From Azolla pinnata (lineage: Eukaryota; Streptophyta; Polypodiopsida; Salviniales; Salviniaceae): a stretch of DNA of 64,000 nt. Location: contig JBBBWG010000781.1 in assembly GCA_037176905.1 (NCBI GenBank), positions 35,338 to 99,337 of the forward strand, written 5' to 3'. Below the pieces are notes generated by a model that ran no database searches, had not been told where the DNA came from, and saw nothing but the letters and a program-made list of their open reading frames with translations. The stretch's first letter is position 1. The number at the start of each line of letters is the position of its first letter. Shown here piece by piece: positions 23,660-34,417 of the stretch. A program made the position numbers and the translations under genes.

Positions 23660-24640
23660 GAAATTTTTGAAAGTGCCCACAAAGGGATGGAAGTGCACAG
23701 AGCTTCTGATGAGATCTTAGCAATCACCACAGCCTGTGCTGTGCAGAGGCATGTGTTGTATCTATCCTACCTACCTGAGTGATGAGAGTGCCCACAAAGG
23801 GATGGAGGTGCAGATCTTCTGATTATGATCTTAGCAACCATCTCAAGCCTGTGTTGTTTGTATCTATGCTAACTGATGAAAGTGCCCACAAAGGTATGGA
23901 AGTGCAAAGCTTCTGATTGAGCAGCCTGAGGGGTGTGCAGAGGTATGTATTGTGTATCTATACTACCTATCTGTGTCTGATGAAAGTGCCCACAAAGGTA
24001 ATGGAAGTGCAAAGCTTCTGATTGAGCAGCCTGAGGGGTGTGCAGAGGTATGCATTGTGTATCTATACTGCCTATCTGTGTTTGATGAAAGTACCCACAA
24101 AGGTAATGGAAGTGCAAAGCTTCTGATTGAGCAGCCTGAGGGTGTGCAGAGGTATGTATTGTGTATCTATNNNNNNNNNNNNNNNNNNNNNNNNNNNNNN
24201 NNNNNNNNNNNNNNNNNNNNNNNNNNNNNNNNNNNNNNNNNNNNNNNNNNNNNNNNNNNNNNNNNNNNNNACTACCTATCTGTGTTTGATGAAAGTGCCC
24301 ACAAAGGTAATGGAAGTGCAAAGCTTCTGATTGGGCAGCCTGTGGGTTAATGGAAGTGCAAAGCTTCTGATTGAGCAGCCTGAGGGTGTGCAGAGGTATG
24401 TATTGTGTATCTATACTACCTATCTGTGTTTGATGAAAGTGCCCACAAAGGTAATGGAAGTGCAAAGCTTCTGATTGGGCAGCCTGTGGGTGTGCAGAGG
24501 TATGTATTGTGAATCTCTACTACCTACCCTGTGTTTGATGGAAGTGCCCACAAAGGGATAGAGAAGGTGCAGAGCTTCTGATATGATGTTAGCAACTTTC
24601 ACCACAGCCTGTGGTGTGCAGAGAGGTGATGCAGAGGCAG
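23660..24640 (+). repeat. 105-bp tandem repeat array, interrupted by an assembly gap
   Basis: ATGGAAGTGCAAAGCTTCTG starts at 23896, 24001 and 24106 (105-bp period), then at 24310, 24349 and 24454 after the gap. Units contain GTGCCCACAAAGG and GCAGAGGTATGTATTGTG. The array ends about 40 bp before the first Met of PPR gene 1. Confidence 0.92.
24171..24270. other. Assembly gap (100 N)
   Basis: Exactly 100 N inside the 105-bp array. The round number marks an unsized gap, so the copy number is unknown. Confidence 0.98.
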
Positions 24641-24682
24641 GTAATTTGGCAGGGTGGGTGGAGAAGAAGAGGCTGATCTTGC

Positions 24683-26761
24683 ATGTATAGAGCTATATGG
24701 AGGCTTTGTGCTTGCTTTCCATGTGTATTATTGCACAGAAGGGATGAAGCCAAGGGAGGGTTCTGTTTGCCCTGTATGCGGGAGGATGTGGATGTGAAGA
24801 AGAAGGAGAAGAAGGAGAAGGAGGCCATATCCATATCCTTGCAAGATGTTCATCGGATCGATGACCCGGGGGCATTGTACTTGGCCTTCACCGCGCTCCT
24901 TCGAGATTGCGGCGAGAGCAGAGCTCTGCTCGAGGGCAAGCGTGTTCACGCGTGCTTGCTCTCGCGGCTTCAGCACCAACACCATGGCTCTGGCCCCTTC
25001 CTCTTCAAGGATCACAGCTCCAATGGCAGCTTGAAGGGAAGCTTCAATGGCAGCTTGAATGGAAGCTTCAATGGCAGCTTGAATGGAAACTTCAATGGCA
25101 GCTTGAATGGAAGCTTGAATGGCAGCTTCAATGGCAGCTTCAATGGCAGCTTCAGCACCATCATCCTCTTCAACCATGTCATCAGGATGTATGATCTCTG
25201 CAGGGCCCCGGGCGATGCCCTCAGAGCATTCCGCGCCATGCCCAGCCATAACCTCGTGTCGTGGAACCTCGTCATCTCCGCGCATGCGCGAGTCGGCCTC
25301 TCCCACTCCGCGTTCTTCTTGCTCCTGGAGATGCTTCAGCACCATGAAGCATCTCACCAACAGCATCAGCATCAGCATCACCATCTCCATCACCAGCGAG
25401 GTCGAGCTGTAACCCTAGCCCCCGACAAGTTCACCTTCATCACCGTCCTCTCCGCTTGCGCCAAGTCCCCTGGATCTGCATCCTACATCCAAGGCAAGCT
25501 CACGCATTTCCTTCTCGCTTGCCATGCTTCCGATGCGACGACGACGACGACGAACCACGCCTCGAATGCTCTCATCGCGCTCTACGGCATGCATGGGCAT
25601 CTCGACGATGCCCTGCGCACATTGGCGATGATGCCGAGGCGGGATGCGAGCGCATGGAACTCGGCGTTCACCGTATGCACCCACCTCGGCCGATGCGAAA
25701 CAGCTCTCCAGCTCTTCGCGCAGATGCAGCTAGAAGGAATCGAGCCCAACAAGGTGAGCTTCCTCGCGCTGCTCTCGGCTTGCAGGGCGCTTGCCAAAAT
25801 GGATGAGGGCAAGCACATCCATTCCCTGCTGAAAGCCTCGGGGATCGCCGTCGATGTGGTCTTGGGCACCGCCCTCGTCGACATGTACAGCAAATGTGGC
25901 GACTTCGATGCAGCGCTGAAGGTGTTCACCGAGATGCCCTCGGGGAATGAAGTCTCGTGGTCTGCTATAGTATCTGCTCATGCCAGGCATGGCTATGGCG
26001 ACGAGGCCTGCTCGCTCTACGGGCAAATGCGCAACGAAGGCATGAAAGCCAGCGTGAATGCATCGCTTTGCCTCATCGACGCATGCGCCAGCGCTGGGAA
26101 TCTCGTCGCAGGGAAGCTCCTGCACTCCTGCATTGTCGATGATGGCGACGACGACGAAGAAGACGATGATGAAGATGAAAATGTGGTGAAGAATGCATTG
26201 GTCAGCATGTACAACCGGTGCGGAAGCCTCTCCGATGCGCATGCTGTCTCCAAGAATGCGGGAACTGTCTACGATGCCGTGTCATGGAATGCGATGATCT
26301 CCGCGAATTCGCAACATGGGAACAGCTCCACGGCGCTCGATCTCTTCTCGCAGATGCTGAGGAAAGGCGTGAAACCGAACGAGAACACCTTCATCAGCGT
26401 CCTCTCGGCATGCAGCCACACAGGCTTGCTCGGAGAAGGCCTGATCTACTTCCTCTTCATGCGTCAGGGGTGCAGGATCGCGGGAGACCCTCAGCATTAC
26501 ACATGCATGATCGATCTCCTGGGCAGATCTGGGCGCCTCGAAGAGGCGGAGGGGTTTCTGCGTGAAATGCCTCTGAAACCCGGAGTTCTCGATTGGATGT
26601 CCTTGCTCAGTGCTTCCAGAGGCCATGGCGACATGGAGCGAGCCCAGCATGCTGCCAAGCAGACGCTCGAGCTCGACTCATCAGCCACAGGAGCATATGT
26701 AGCACTCACCAGCATATTGGCCATGATCGGCAGTGGATGGGATGATGAATCTGAAGATTGA
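24683..26761 (+). CDS. PLS-class PPR protein, no DYW domain (PPR gene 1)
   Basis: Intronless, 692 aa. Motifs include VSWNLVISAHARVG, PDKFTFITVLSACA, GTALVDMYSKCG, VSWSAIVSAHARHG, VSWNAMISANSQHG and PNENTFISVLSACSHTG, then an E1-like segment that stops after TLELDSS. There is no E+ or DYW domain. Family role: site-specific binding of chloroplast or mitochondrial RNA, usually for C-to-U editing. Four low-complexity insertions stand out: (N)GS(F/L) repeats at about 112-157, a His-rich stretch at about 219-240, a Thr run at about 286-291 and an Asp/Glu run at about 486-501. Three of them sit at the same place, the L-to-S motif junction. The start could be Met 1 (24683) or Met 32 (24776). The N-terminus is not a clean organelle pre-sequence. 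GC-rich at third positions. Confidence 0.88.
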   Translation: MYRAIWRLCACFPCVLLHRRDEAKGGFCLPCMREDVDVKKKEKKEKEAISISLQDVHRIDDPGALYLAFTALLRDCGESRALLEGKRVHACLLSRLQHQHHGSGPFLFKDHSSNGSLKGSFNGSLNGSFNGSLNGNFNGSLNGSLNGSFNGSFNGSFSTIILFNHVIRMYDLCRAPGDALRAFRAMPSHNLVSWNLVISAHARVGLSHSAFFLLLEMLQHHEASHQQHQHQHHHLHHQRGRAVTLAPDKFTFITVLSACAKSPGSASYIQGKLTHFLLACHASDATTTTTNHASNALIALYGMHGHLDDALRTLAMMPRRDASAWNSAFTVCTHLGRCETALQLFAQMQLEGIEPNKVSFLALLSACRALAKMDEGKHIHSLLKASGIAVDVVLGTALVDMYSKCGDFDAALKVFTEMPSGNEVSWSAIVSAHARHGYGDEACSLYGQMRNEGMKASVNASLCLIDACASAGNLVAGKLLHSCIVDDGDDDEEDDDEDENVVKNALVSMYNRCGSLSDAHAVSKNAGTVYDAVSWNAMISANSQHGNSSTALDLFSQMLRKGVKPNENTFISVLSACSHTGLLGEGLIYFLFMRQGCRIAGDPQHYTCMIDLLGRSGRLEEAEGFLREMPLKPGVLDWMSLLSASRGHGDMERAQHAAKQTLELDSSATGAYVALTSILAMIGSGWDDESED
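25015..25155 (+). repeat. In-frame 12/24-bp minisatellite inside PPR gene 1
   Basis: Units of AATGGCAGCTT(C/G) and AATGGAAGCTT(C/G) alternate about eleven times and encode NGSF/NGSL. All are multiples of three, so the frame is kept. Confidence 0.95.
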
Positions 26762-28502
26762 TCGAATCATTGTATTCCATTTTTGAGGGTCCTCGGTGTG
26801 TTCTGGAGCTTTGTTTTGGTGGAATTGATCGTGGATCTCACTCGCTACATTCGAGCAAAAAAAAAACAATGCAAGATCAATCGATGAAGCCCAACAGAAA
26901 ACAATGTAGTGGAAGGAGCAAACATGCAATAAATATGGGTTTCATGCTTGGGTTACTGACCAGATTCAGAGATTTGCCGTTGTCTCTTATACAGAAATGA
27001 AATGGTGGTCTGGATCCTCTTATCTGTCTCTGATTTGGTAATTTTCTTTCGCTGTTAGCATCCAAAGTTATCAAATTGAGAGAACCTGAGCTTGATCCTT
27101 TGTTTGCCATGGGGGCAGCTCCATCTCCATCCCATTTTCATGTGTTTGCCCTCTTGTCCACTGTCTGCCCCTCATCTTGGGGCATTTCTCCCATCGCCTC
27201 CAGTTTTGGTGAGAATTTCCATCAAGTTTGCTGAAAAGATCAGCTTAATCTCTATACAGTAGAGGCAAGATAGATTGAAATCAGGGCCACCTGAAATCAT
27301 TTGAGACTTCCAAATTATGTTAAATCCAACCTGGTAATATCATCTTGAACGCAAGGACAGGGGTTGGAAAACGATCGGGTGTAGGTCTCTATGTCAGAAT
27401 GGAAGGTATTGATGTGGACAATAGAAGTGCATGGAGATCAAAGTGAGGTGGTAAAGTCTCACAGCATATGCAGCTTTATTATGCATCAAGACAAAATTAG
27501 ACGCAGGAAAACACCGCGCATAAGAAATTTGAAGCTTCAGGTTAGCTTAAGATAACCCGATTCTCGAACTTCGCATCATTTCCCCTCCTCTCTCGATCGA
27601 ATCTGATGTCCAAAGACATCTTGTATCTGGCCAAAAGCATTCATAGCCTCTGTTGGGTGATTGTGGAGTATCATGGCAGTTCAATGAAGTGGTTTTGCAG
27701 CAACCAATAAGCTGAGTTTTGGATATGTTTCTCTCAGTGCCTGCCCAAAACTTTCACGGGGCTTTTTTCTCAACACAGCTCATGACTATGTTGCAGAACA
27801 CTATCTTCACCACAGAGTTCGACAAGGCACATGCTATATGTAGTCCTTGTGATTTCCTGAAAAGTCTACCAAAATTCTCTGTATTTGACACTTTTTTTGC
27901 TGCACAGATTCATCTTCTCATGATTGTCCCTACTGAATTTTGCCAAGCATATGTTATAATTATTTTAGGGTTTTGATTAGCAATTCACATTCCCATCATT
28001 TCTACAAAAGTCACAATCCCTGCCGAAATTCTTGTACAAACCATCCTCGGTACCACGTTTCATCAGGCACGCGCTCCAATAATCATGATTTGCTATTCCA
28101 AATTTGAGGCAGTCAACTGTTTCCATTTCTCACAATTTGCTTCTCAACCCACCAAAATTTAGTTGGCAGCTAGTTCCGATAATTAGGACTTACCATCAAG
28201 TCTCATAAGTTACAATGCGGAGGCATCCCGATGGTCAGTGTCTCTCGAAGATCTGAATCTCTTACATGAGACAAGCCAATTCCACTGTTAACAGCCATAA
28301 GATAAGATTTAAAATGACTGTAAACCCAATATGCCTGACTTTGGAGGGAGGCTTCAAAAGAACTCCACCATGCAAAACACATCTACTGGCAGATGTCCAA
28401 CCTTTTGTGTGCGGTGCGATCATTTGATGATTCACATCGATCAGTTCCTGTAAATGAGCCAAAGTGCACATCATCATACCTAGTTTGATTCTGTGCACCA
28501 TT
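26762..28502. other. Intergenic between convergent PPR genes
   Basis: Holds the 3' flanks of PPR gene 1 (plus) and PPR gene 2 (minus). No further gene recognised; short frames such as 27719-27976 have no family match. Confidence 0.5.
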
Positions 28503-30950
28503 CTATTTTTTCCAAGCAGCACAAGCACAACTTGAAGAATCAAAAACATGAACGGAACCAGGATCTTTTAACGTGATCTTTCGCCTCTCTAATGCTGATA
28601 TAATGCCTATGGCAGCATGGCATTCAGCACAAATTGGTATACTATTCATGATATATATTGTTTCCTCTTGGGAAGCATTTATAAGTGCACATGCAATGGC
28701 AAGAATTTCACTCTTCTCAGACAAGCTGGCAAAAACATATCCATTTTGTGACATCCTCAACAAAATATTCTTGGCTTTTTTAAGTATACTTCTACTATTT
28801 TGAGGATCCTTGAGAGGAAATGAATGCATGTTTCCGCTCATATCAACCCATACACTAGTCCCTTGGTGCTTCAAACCAGTGTATTTCAACCTCATGGCCT
28901 CAACCTTTTCGGCATCTTCTCGCATGCCTGCAGCTATGAAAGTGTTTGCCATGAGGATATAAGCTGCAATACAGCTATTATCCAGTTGCACAGTCTGATC
29001 AAAAGCCAAGGTACCAAGCTCCACATTTCCCCATTTTCTACAAGCACCTAATAATGCAAGCCAAACCACTGGATTTTCTGAAGATGGCATGACTTGAATA
29101 AGCGACAATGCCTTGTCAAAGAGTCCTGCAGATCCGAAGACAACCACCATGCAAGTGTAATGTTCTATCTTTGGTGTTAACCCATATTGCTTTTGCATAT
29201 TGCCAAAAAGCACTTCCGCCTCCTTCAATAGCCCCGAATGGCAACACGAGGTCAAAACGCATAAGAAAGTGACCTCATCCGGAGAGATGGATTGCTTTTG
29301 CATCTCTTGAAAACAGCTTAGTGCTTCAGGACCAAGCCGTTGTTGTGCATATCCAGAAACAAGTGCATTCCAAGTGATTACATCTCGGCGAGGTAGCCCT
29401 GTAAGTACCTCTTGTGCTTTTCCAAGTGCGCCACATTTGGCATACATGTCGATCAAACCCGTGCCAAGCATAATATCCTTCTCCAGCAAACCCCTACTCA
29501 TAATCTCGTTGTGAATTTGTTTACCCTTGTCTATGGCTCCGATGCTGCCACACGCCTTCAAGAGGCTGGTGAATGTGACCACGTCCGGAAAGAAACCCTC
29601 TCTTTGAAGGCACGAGAAACAGTTCAGCGCTTCTCGCCCTTGCCCTTGCTGTGCATATCCATCAATAACCACAGACCAAGAAACTACATTCTGAAGAGGA
29701 AGTTCTCTGAGAACTTGCTCAGCTTTTACCGGCAGGCCACATTTGGCATACATGTTCACCAGAGCAGACCCAAGCACTATATCTTTCTGCAGCAAGTCGG
29801 TATCTCTAATCTTGTCATGAACTTGTTTACCTTTATCCAAGGCCCCTATACTCCCACATGCCTTCAAGATACAAATAAGCGTGATGCTGTCCGGTGAGAG
29901 ACCCTCGCTTTGCATCCTTTCAAAGCAGCTCAATGCTTTATGAGCTTGATCATATTCGATGTACCCAACAATCAGAGCCGACCAAGATGCGGCGTTCCTT
30001 CTCGGAAGCTCTTCGAGAACTTGCTGCGCCTTTGCGAGCACGCCGCATTTGCAGTACATGTCCACCAAAGAATTCCCAAGTATGACATCATTTTCAAGGA
30101 AGCCGCGGCGCACGATCTCGTCGTGAATTTCTTTTCCTTTGTCGACGGCTCTCACGCCGCCACATGCCTTCAAGATGCAGGTGAAAGTGACGGCATCCGG
30201 TGAGAACCCCTCGCTTTGCATCGATTCAAAACACTTCAGGGCTTGTGGAGCTTGCTGATGTTGAGCAAACCCTGCGATCAACGCAGACCACGAGATGACA
30301 TTCCTGACTCGAAGGCCTTCCAGCACTTGCTGGGCTTTTTCAAGCAGACCACATTTGACATACATATCGATCAACGCATTTCCAAGCACCACATCTGTCT
30401 TCAACAACCCCCTTCTCGCAACCTCGTCGTGGATCCGCTTTCCTTCTTCTACAGATCTTGCGCTTCCGCAGGCTTTCAAGACGCAGGAGAATGTGATCGC
30501 ATCTGGGGGAGATCCCTCGGTCTGCATCCTAGCAAAGCAGTTTATCGCCTCGTGATCGTGTCCCTGAGTAGCATAACCTCCGATTAGTGCATTCCAAGAA
30601 ACTGTATCTCGAGTAGGAACCATGTCAAGCACCTCCTCTGCCATGCCAAAGACGCCACATTTGGCATACATGCTTATCAAAGCGCTGGCTAGATACGGAT
30701 TTCTACTGAGCATACCTGCTTTGAGGATATCCATGTGCAGTTTTGCTCCTCTATCAAGATCCTTCCTCCTCGAGCAATCCTTCAGCAGGGCTACAACAGC
30801 AAAATCTTGGCTCCCGTATCCATTGCTGTCTGTGAATGCTTCGGTAGTAGACAGTGGAGCTGGGCTATGGCGCACTGTGCTTCTGCCCTGGACCTCCATG
30901 GATCCACAAAAGTGTTGCGTTGATTTCATCCTTGAGGCAGAGGAATCCAC
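28503..30950 (-). CDS. PLS-class PPR protein with degenerate DYW domain (PPR gene 2)
   Basis: Intronless, 815 aa. Five near-identical P-L-S triplets of about 101 aa (P motifs start at SWNALIGGYA, SWSALIAGFA, SWSALIVGYI, SWSVVIDGYA and TWNALVSGYA), then E1/E2 and E+ segments and a DYW-like end. The deaminase signature HSE is KSE here (746-748), and about 15-20 residues before it are missing. The zinc ligands CxECH (774-778) and H801..CAC (808-810) remain, and the protein ends CAAWKK instead of CGDYW. Family role: organelle RNA recognition, and C-to-U editing when the DYW deaminase is intact. This protein probably binds RNA but lacks the catalytic His and Glu-flanking context. The first Met is a reasonable start. 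Base composition is more AT-rich than in PPR genes 1 and 3. Confidence 0.93.
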   Translation of the reverse strand: MDSSASRMKSTQHFCGSMEVQGRSTVRHSPAPLSTTEAFTDSNGYGSQDFAVVALLKDCSRRKDLDRGAKLHMDILKAGMLSRNPYLASALISMYAKCGVFGMAEEVLDMVPTRDTVSWNALIGGYATQGHDHEAINCFARMQTEGSPPDAITFSCVLKACGSARSVEEGKRIHDEVARRGLLKTDVVLGNALIDMYVKCGLLEKAQQVLEGLRVRNVISWSALIAGFAQHQQAPQALKCFESMQSEGFSPDAVTFTCILKACGGVRAVDKGKEIHDEIVRRGFLENDVILGNSLVDMYCKCGVLAKAQQVLEELPRRNAASWSALIVGYIEYDQAHKALSCFERMQSEGLSPDSITLICILKACGSIGALDKGKQVHDKIRDTDLLQKDIVLGSALVNMYAKCGLPVKAEQVLRELPLQNVVSWSVVIDGYAQQGQGREALNCFSCLQREGFFPDVVTFTSLLKACGSIGAIDKGKQIHNEIMSRGLLEKDIMLGTGLIDMYAKCGALGKAQEVLTGLPRRDVITWNALVSGYAQQRLGPEALSCFQEMQKQSISPDEVTFLCVLTSCCHSGLLKEAEVLFGNMQKQYGLTPKIEHYTCMVVVFGSAGLFDKALSLIQVMPSSENPVVWLALLGACRKWGNVELGTLAFDQTVQLDNSCIAAYILMANTFIAAGMREDAEKVEAMRLKYTGLKHQGTSVWVDMSGNMHSFPLKDPQNSRSILKKAKNILLRMSQNGYVFASLSEKSEILAIACALINASQEETIYIMNSIPICAECHAAIGIISALERRKITLKDPGSVHVFDSSSCACAAWKK

Positions 30951-31189
30951 CGGCAGAGGGAATCAGAGCAACATTACCCAATCAGAAAACTCTTCAAGCT
31001 CTGAAACAATTCCATCCAAAGAGGATCGCATTCATGGTGAGGGAATGATGATACCAGAGCTACCTGCGATTTGAAGATGCACCTGAGGGCTTGGATTCCT
31101 TCCAATCACCTTGGGATCCCCATGAAGATCCCAGAGGAATCACCCGTGAAAGAATCATTCCTCGAATCTTGACTCGGGAAGCAGAGATC

Positions 31190-31665
31190 GACAACAAAAT
31201 GAAGATCCCAGCTCAATGCCCATCAAGGGATCCTTGATTCCTCAATGCCCATCAAGGAATCATTCCTCGAATCTCGACTCGGGGAGGCAAAGATCGGCAA
31301 CAAAATGAAGGTCCCAGCTCAATGCCCATCGAGGAATCCTTGATTCCCCGATGCCCACGAAGGAATCATTCCTCGAATCTCGCAAAGATTGACAACGAAA
31401 TGAAGATCACGGAGGATTCACCTCAATGCCCACGAAGGCATCATTCCTCGAATCTCGACTCGGGGAGGCAAAGATCGACAACAAAATGAAGATCCCAGCT
31501 CAATGCCCATCAAGGGATCATTGATTCGTCGATGCCCACGACGGAATCATTCCTCGAATCTCGCAAAGATTGACGACGAAAGGAAGATCGTAGACGAATC
31601 GCCTCAATGCCCATGACGGAATCGTTCCTCGAATCTCGACTCGGGGAGGCAAAGATCGACAACGA
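31190..31665 (+). repeat. 90-106 bp tandem repeat, about 5 copies, upstream of PPR gene 2
   Basis: AATGAAGATCCCAGCTCAATGCCCA-type blocks (full or altered) begin near 31197, 31303, 31397, 31486 and 31578. Shared words are GGAATCATTCCTCGAATCTCG and GGGAGGCAAAGATCG. It lies 240-715 bp upstream of the PPR gene 2 start. Confidence 0.88.
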
Positions 31666-31959
31666 GCTCTAAGCCCGACATTACACGTACAATCATGTGC
31701 AATTTGAGACCGATTGCCATTGCTTGAAATCATTCGAAGGCGACGAAACCCCGTGCACGACGAGAGCTCGACGAGGCCAAACAATTAAAAGATTCCAAGG
31801 ATCGTGTGTGCCATGCGAATCGTTGTTATTGGTCATGAGAGCTAGCAACACCGATTGGTAGTAGTATTCCGGTAGTCGGATAATTACCTAGCCAAAATTT
31901 TGCTTGTTATCACTAGTGTTTAGAAGAAACCCAACACACATTTAAGAAGACATGAATTT

Positions 31960-32211
31960 GGTTTGGTGGGATTCGAACCAAGGACCTCTCATTCTCCTTC
32001 TTCTTCTTCTTCTTCTTCTTCTTCCTTCTTCTTCTTCTTCTTCGAGGTCGCCATGGAAGCTTGCTCTCTTTGGCAGTCGCGGTTTTGGGCATCGCCCATC
32101 AGATCCTATCAATGAAGCTTTCCGTTCAGCGCGTAAGGTTCCCGAGCTCCGAGATCCTGAGGCCTTAGCTACAGCACCCGCCGGAGCTTCGGATCTCCTT
32201 CTTGCTGCAGG
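31960..32211 (+). other. Candidate 5' UTR exon of the 74-aa protein gene
   Basis: A (CTT)n leader-like tract (31998-32043) is followed by a stretch ending CTTGCTGCAG|GTAATG at 32211, a good donor. The nearest acceptor before the ATG at 34107 is AAAGCGCAG (34099). Joining them makes a 5' UTR intron of about 1.9 kb. The 155-codon frame across 31952-32419 would read through this donor and has no family. Inference only. Confidence 0.35.
31966..31985 (-). other. tRNA T-arm / B-box-like string
   Basis: The minus strand reads TTGGTTCGAATCCCACCA, which fits a pol III B box or tRNA 3' end. There is no A box, anticodon arm or acceptor partner upstream, where only GAA repeats are found. Similar strings occur at about 10300 and 52450. 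Confidence 0.35.
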
Positions 32212-34099
32212 TAATGCACCGTTTCCGATGCTTCCTTCCCGAAACTCCGTTTTTGTTTTTTTTTTGTTCCACGGATGCCAAACCTTTCGATGGATGCGCT
32301 CCCTCTGTTCTGATTTGCCTGCTGCCTGCGTCCGACGTTGCGTGTCAGAAATCCTACCGTGTTTTCTCCCGGCGTATGGATGGATCATTTTTCAAGAGTC
32401 GCACATGAATTGTATGTAGCTGCTGTGTACAGGAAATATGGGCTTCCTCAAAAAGATAGATGCTTCAATCCCCTCGCAGGGGGATTCGTCGAATCATACT
32501 GTCAGATGCACTCGGATGGATGTTGAATGACACAAAATCTGTATCAATCGATGCGTCAAGAACCTTTCACAAAAATGTAGGCATACCATGCATGGTAACA
32601 CAAGATCTTTTTTTGGAGGCCAGATGATCTAACATGGAGGCTCATTAGATCATTCTTTTTATTAAAAAGTCCATGATGTGCTGGCAGAATGATGGTGTAT
32701 TTTGTAATCCTTCTCCATCGCTGGGGTCTAGAATCTTCCACGAATGTATTCCTATAGTAGTCGAGATTTTGTTAGAGGGGATGAAACTTGGTCCCTAGCA
32801 ACAGATTGTGTGTAATGGCTCTCATGATTAAGAGAATAGCAGAATTGATGCCATGTTTACAAACAGAAAATGCAACTAATGGTTCTCTTGGAAACTGGAA
32901 TAAATCCCTAAAGATCGAATACTATCTGAAGTTGGGGAGATTTGAAAGTCACCACATTGAATTTAGAGGATCTCCAATTGACTATCTTTCTAAATCTTGA
33001 GGCCTCTTGTACATGCCCCTCTTCTTGGGCAGGAATTGTCACATGGTCACCCCAAATTACTTGCAATACCATTATTCACACCGACACCAAGAGAGAATGA
33101 CCGTATACACGGTTTGTGTTTGGAACGTATGTGTCTGGGGTTTCAGTCTTCTTTCACCAAATACAGTGTGAACCTTTTCTATTAGCCACTATTTTAACAT
33201 GGAATAAGCACTTGATTAATTTTTTCCCTCACAGCAAATAATATAAAGAATGCAAATCCAAAGGTAAATATTTGTGCCTTGATTTCTGTATCTAAAGTCT
33301 AAGTAAGTAATGATCACTTAAGTAGTCATTTTTTGTGAACCAATGGAGGAATGGACTTCTAGTGATGCTCTCATTAAGACTGAAATTTGAGAAAATCTTC
33401 ATATAAACGTTTATTTACTTGGAATCTGAAATATTTGAAGGCACAGCCACTCCAACATTTGAAAGAATGGCTATTGCTCTGTCAGCTTGGAGTTGGGGGT
33501 CATTTTGCAATAAGAATTAGTTTGACGGTAGGCTGGATGAATTTGAATGGCAGCATCAGTAACTAATGTACTTAGAGCCTCGTTTATAGATGACAGACAA
33601 ATAGCTAGTCCCTTCTATATCATTTGACAGAATATTTTCCCTGCTGAGAATCTTCGAGTTTTAAGGATCAGAGCTTTCGAGCTTGTCATGCTTTGACAAG
33701 CTACTGAGTTGCGGATCTTTCGTGTTGAATTTTCATGTTTAACCTGTTTCTCAGTATTATGTTTGTGCCTGGAAAACTTGAGATAAACAAAATAAGTAGA
33801 CATAGGAGGGAAATACACATGGAAAACGTACCAGAATCGCTTAATTGTAAGTTTGTATTCATAAGCTCGCCAGTTATTGTACTGAGTTCACGCCATTGAT
33901 GCTGATTTTTGACCGTACATCTATAGATTAGAGTCAATTGCATCCTGTAGTCATCCCGGTTAATAGATTGTGGATTTAATGTAAAGAAATGTTGTTCCAC
34001 TAATAAACATTCAACAATGTGCTATACAGCTCTACCTTTGTGTTTTGTATGAACTTCTGGCATTGAAATGTTTACATGGTGCTGTAGGTTAAAGCGCAG
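32212..34099 (+). other. Stretch without a gene, possibly a 5' UTR intron
   Basis: AT-rich, no protein family recognised on either strand. It fits intronic sequence between the candidate leader exon and the coding exon at 34107. Confidence 0.35.
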
Positions 34100-34106
34100 G
34101 AGAGAC

Positions 34107-34417
34107 ATGGCATCCCGATTCAGAAATTCTGTCTTAGCTGTAGGTCTAATTGGTTTTGCTGCAGCTGGGGTCGCATTCCCATTCTACTGGGTGTATGTAT
34201 TCCCTCCTCTCTTGCATTCGTTCTAGTTCGATATGTCTATGACTGATCTGCTGGGCTTGGGTTTTCCATCAACAACAGGCGTGGGAAACAAAAGAAGCCA
34301 GTGCTTGATACTACGAAACCTTTGCCGCCCCAGGCAGTGATGCGAGGACCTTATATCAACACTGGCTCTCGAGATATTGGCCCAGATCCTCAACCCCACT
34401 CTATAAAGAAGCCATAA
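34107..34417 (+). CDS. Small single-pass membrane protein conserved in plants (2 exons)
   Basis: Exons 34107-34192 and 34279-34417 join across an 86-bp GTATGT..ACAG intron to give 74 aa. Residues 8-28 form one hydrophobic segment (VLAVGLIGFAAAGVAFPFYW). The rest is hydrophilic with KKPVLDTTKPLPPQ, then RGPYINTGSRDIGPDP, and an IKKP end. From memory, proteins with this TKPLPPQ..RGPYINTGSRDIGPD pattern are present across land plants with no assigned function; a mitochondrial inner-membrane site is plausible from size and topology. The start has good context (GAGACATGG). Confidence 0.72.

Noticed and set aside
31966-31985. tRNA gene on the minus strand
   Set aside because: Only a T-arm/B-box-like string is present; no D-arm, anticodon arm or paired acceptor stem.
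31952-32419. 155-codon frame beginning MNLVWW
   Set aside because: It runs through a (CTT)n tract and a good splice donor; better explained as a 5' UTR exon.
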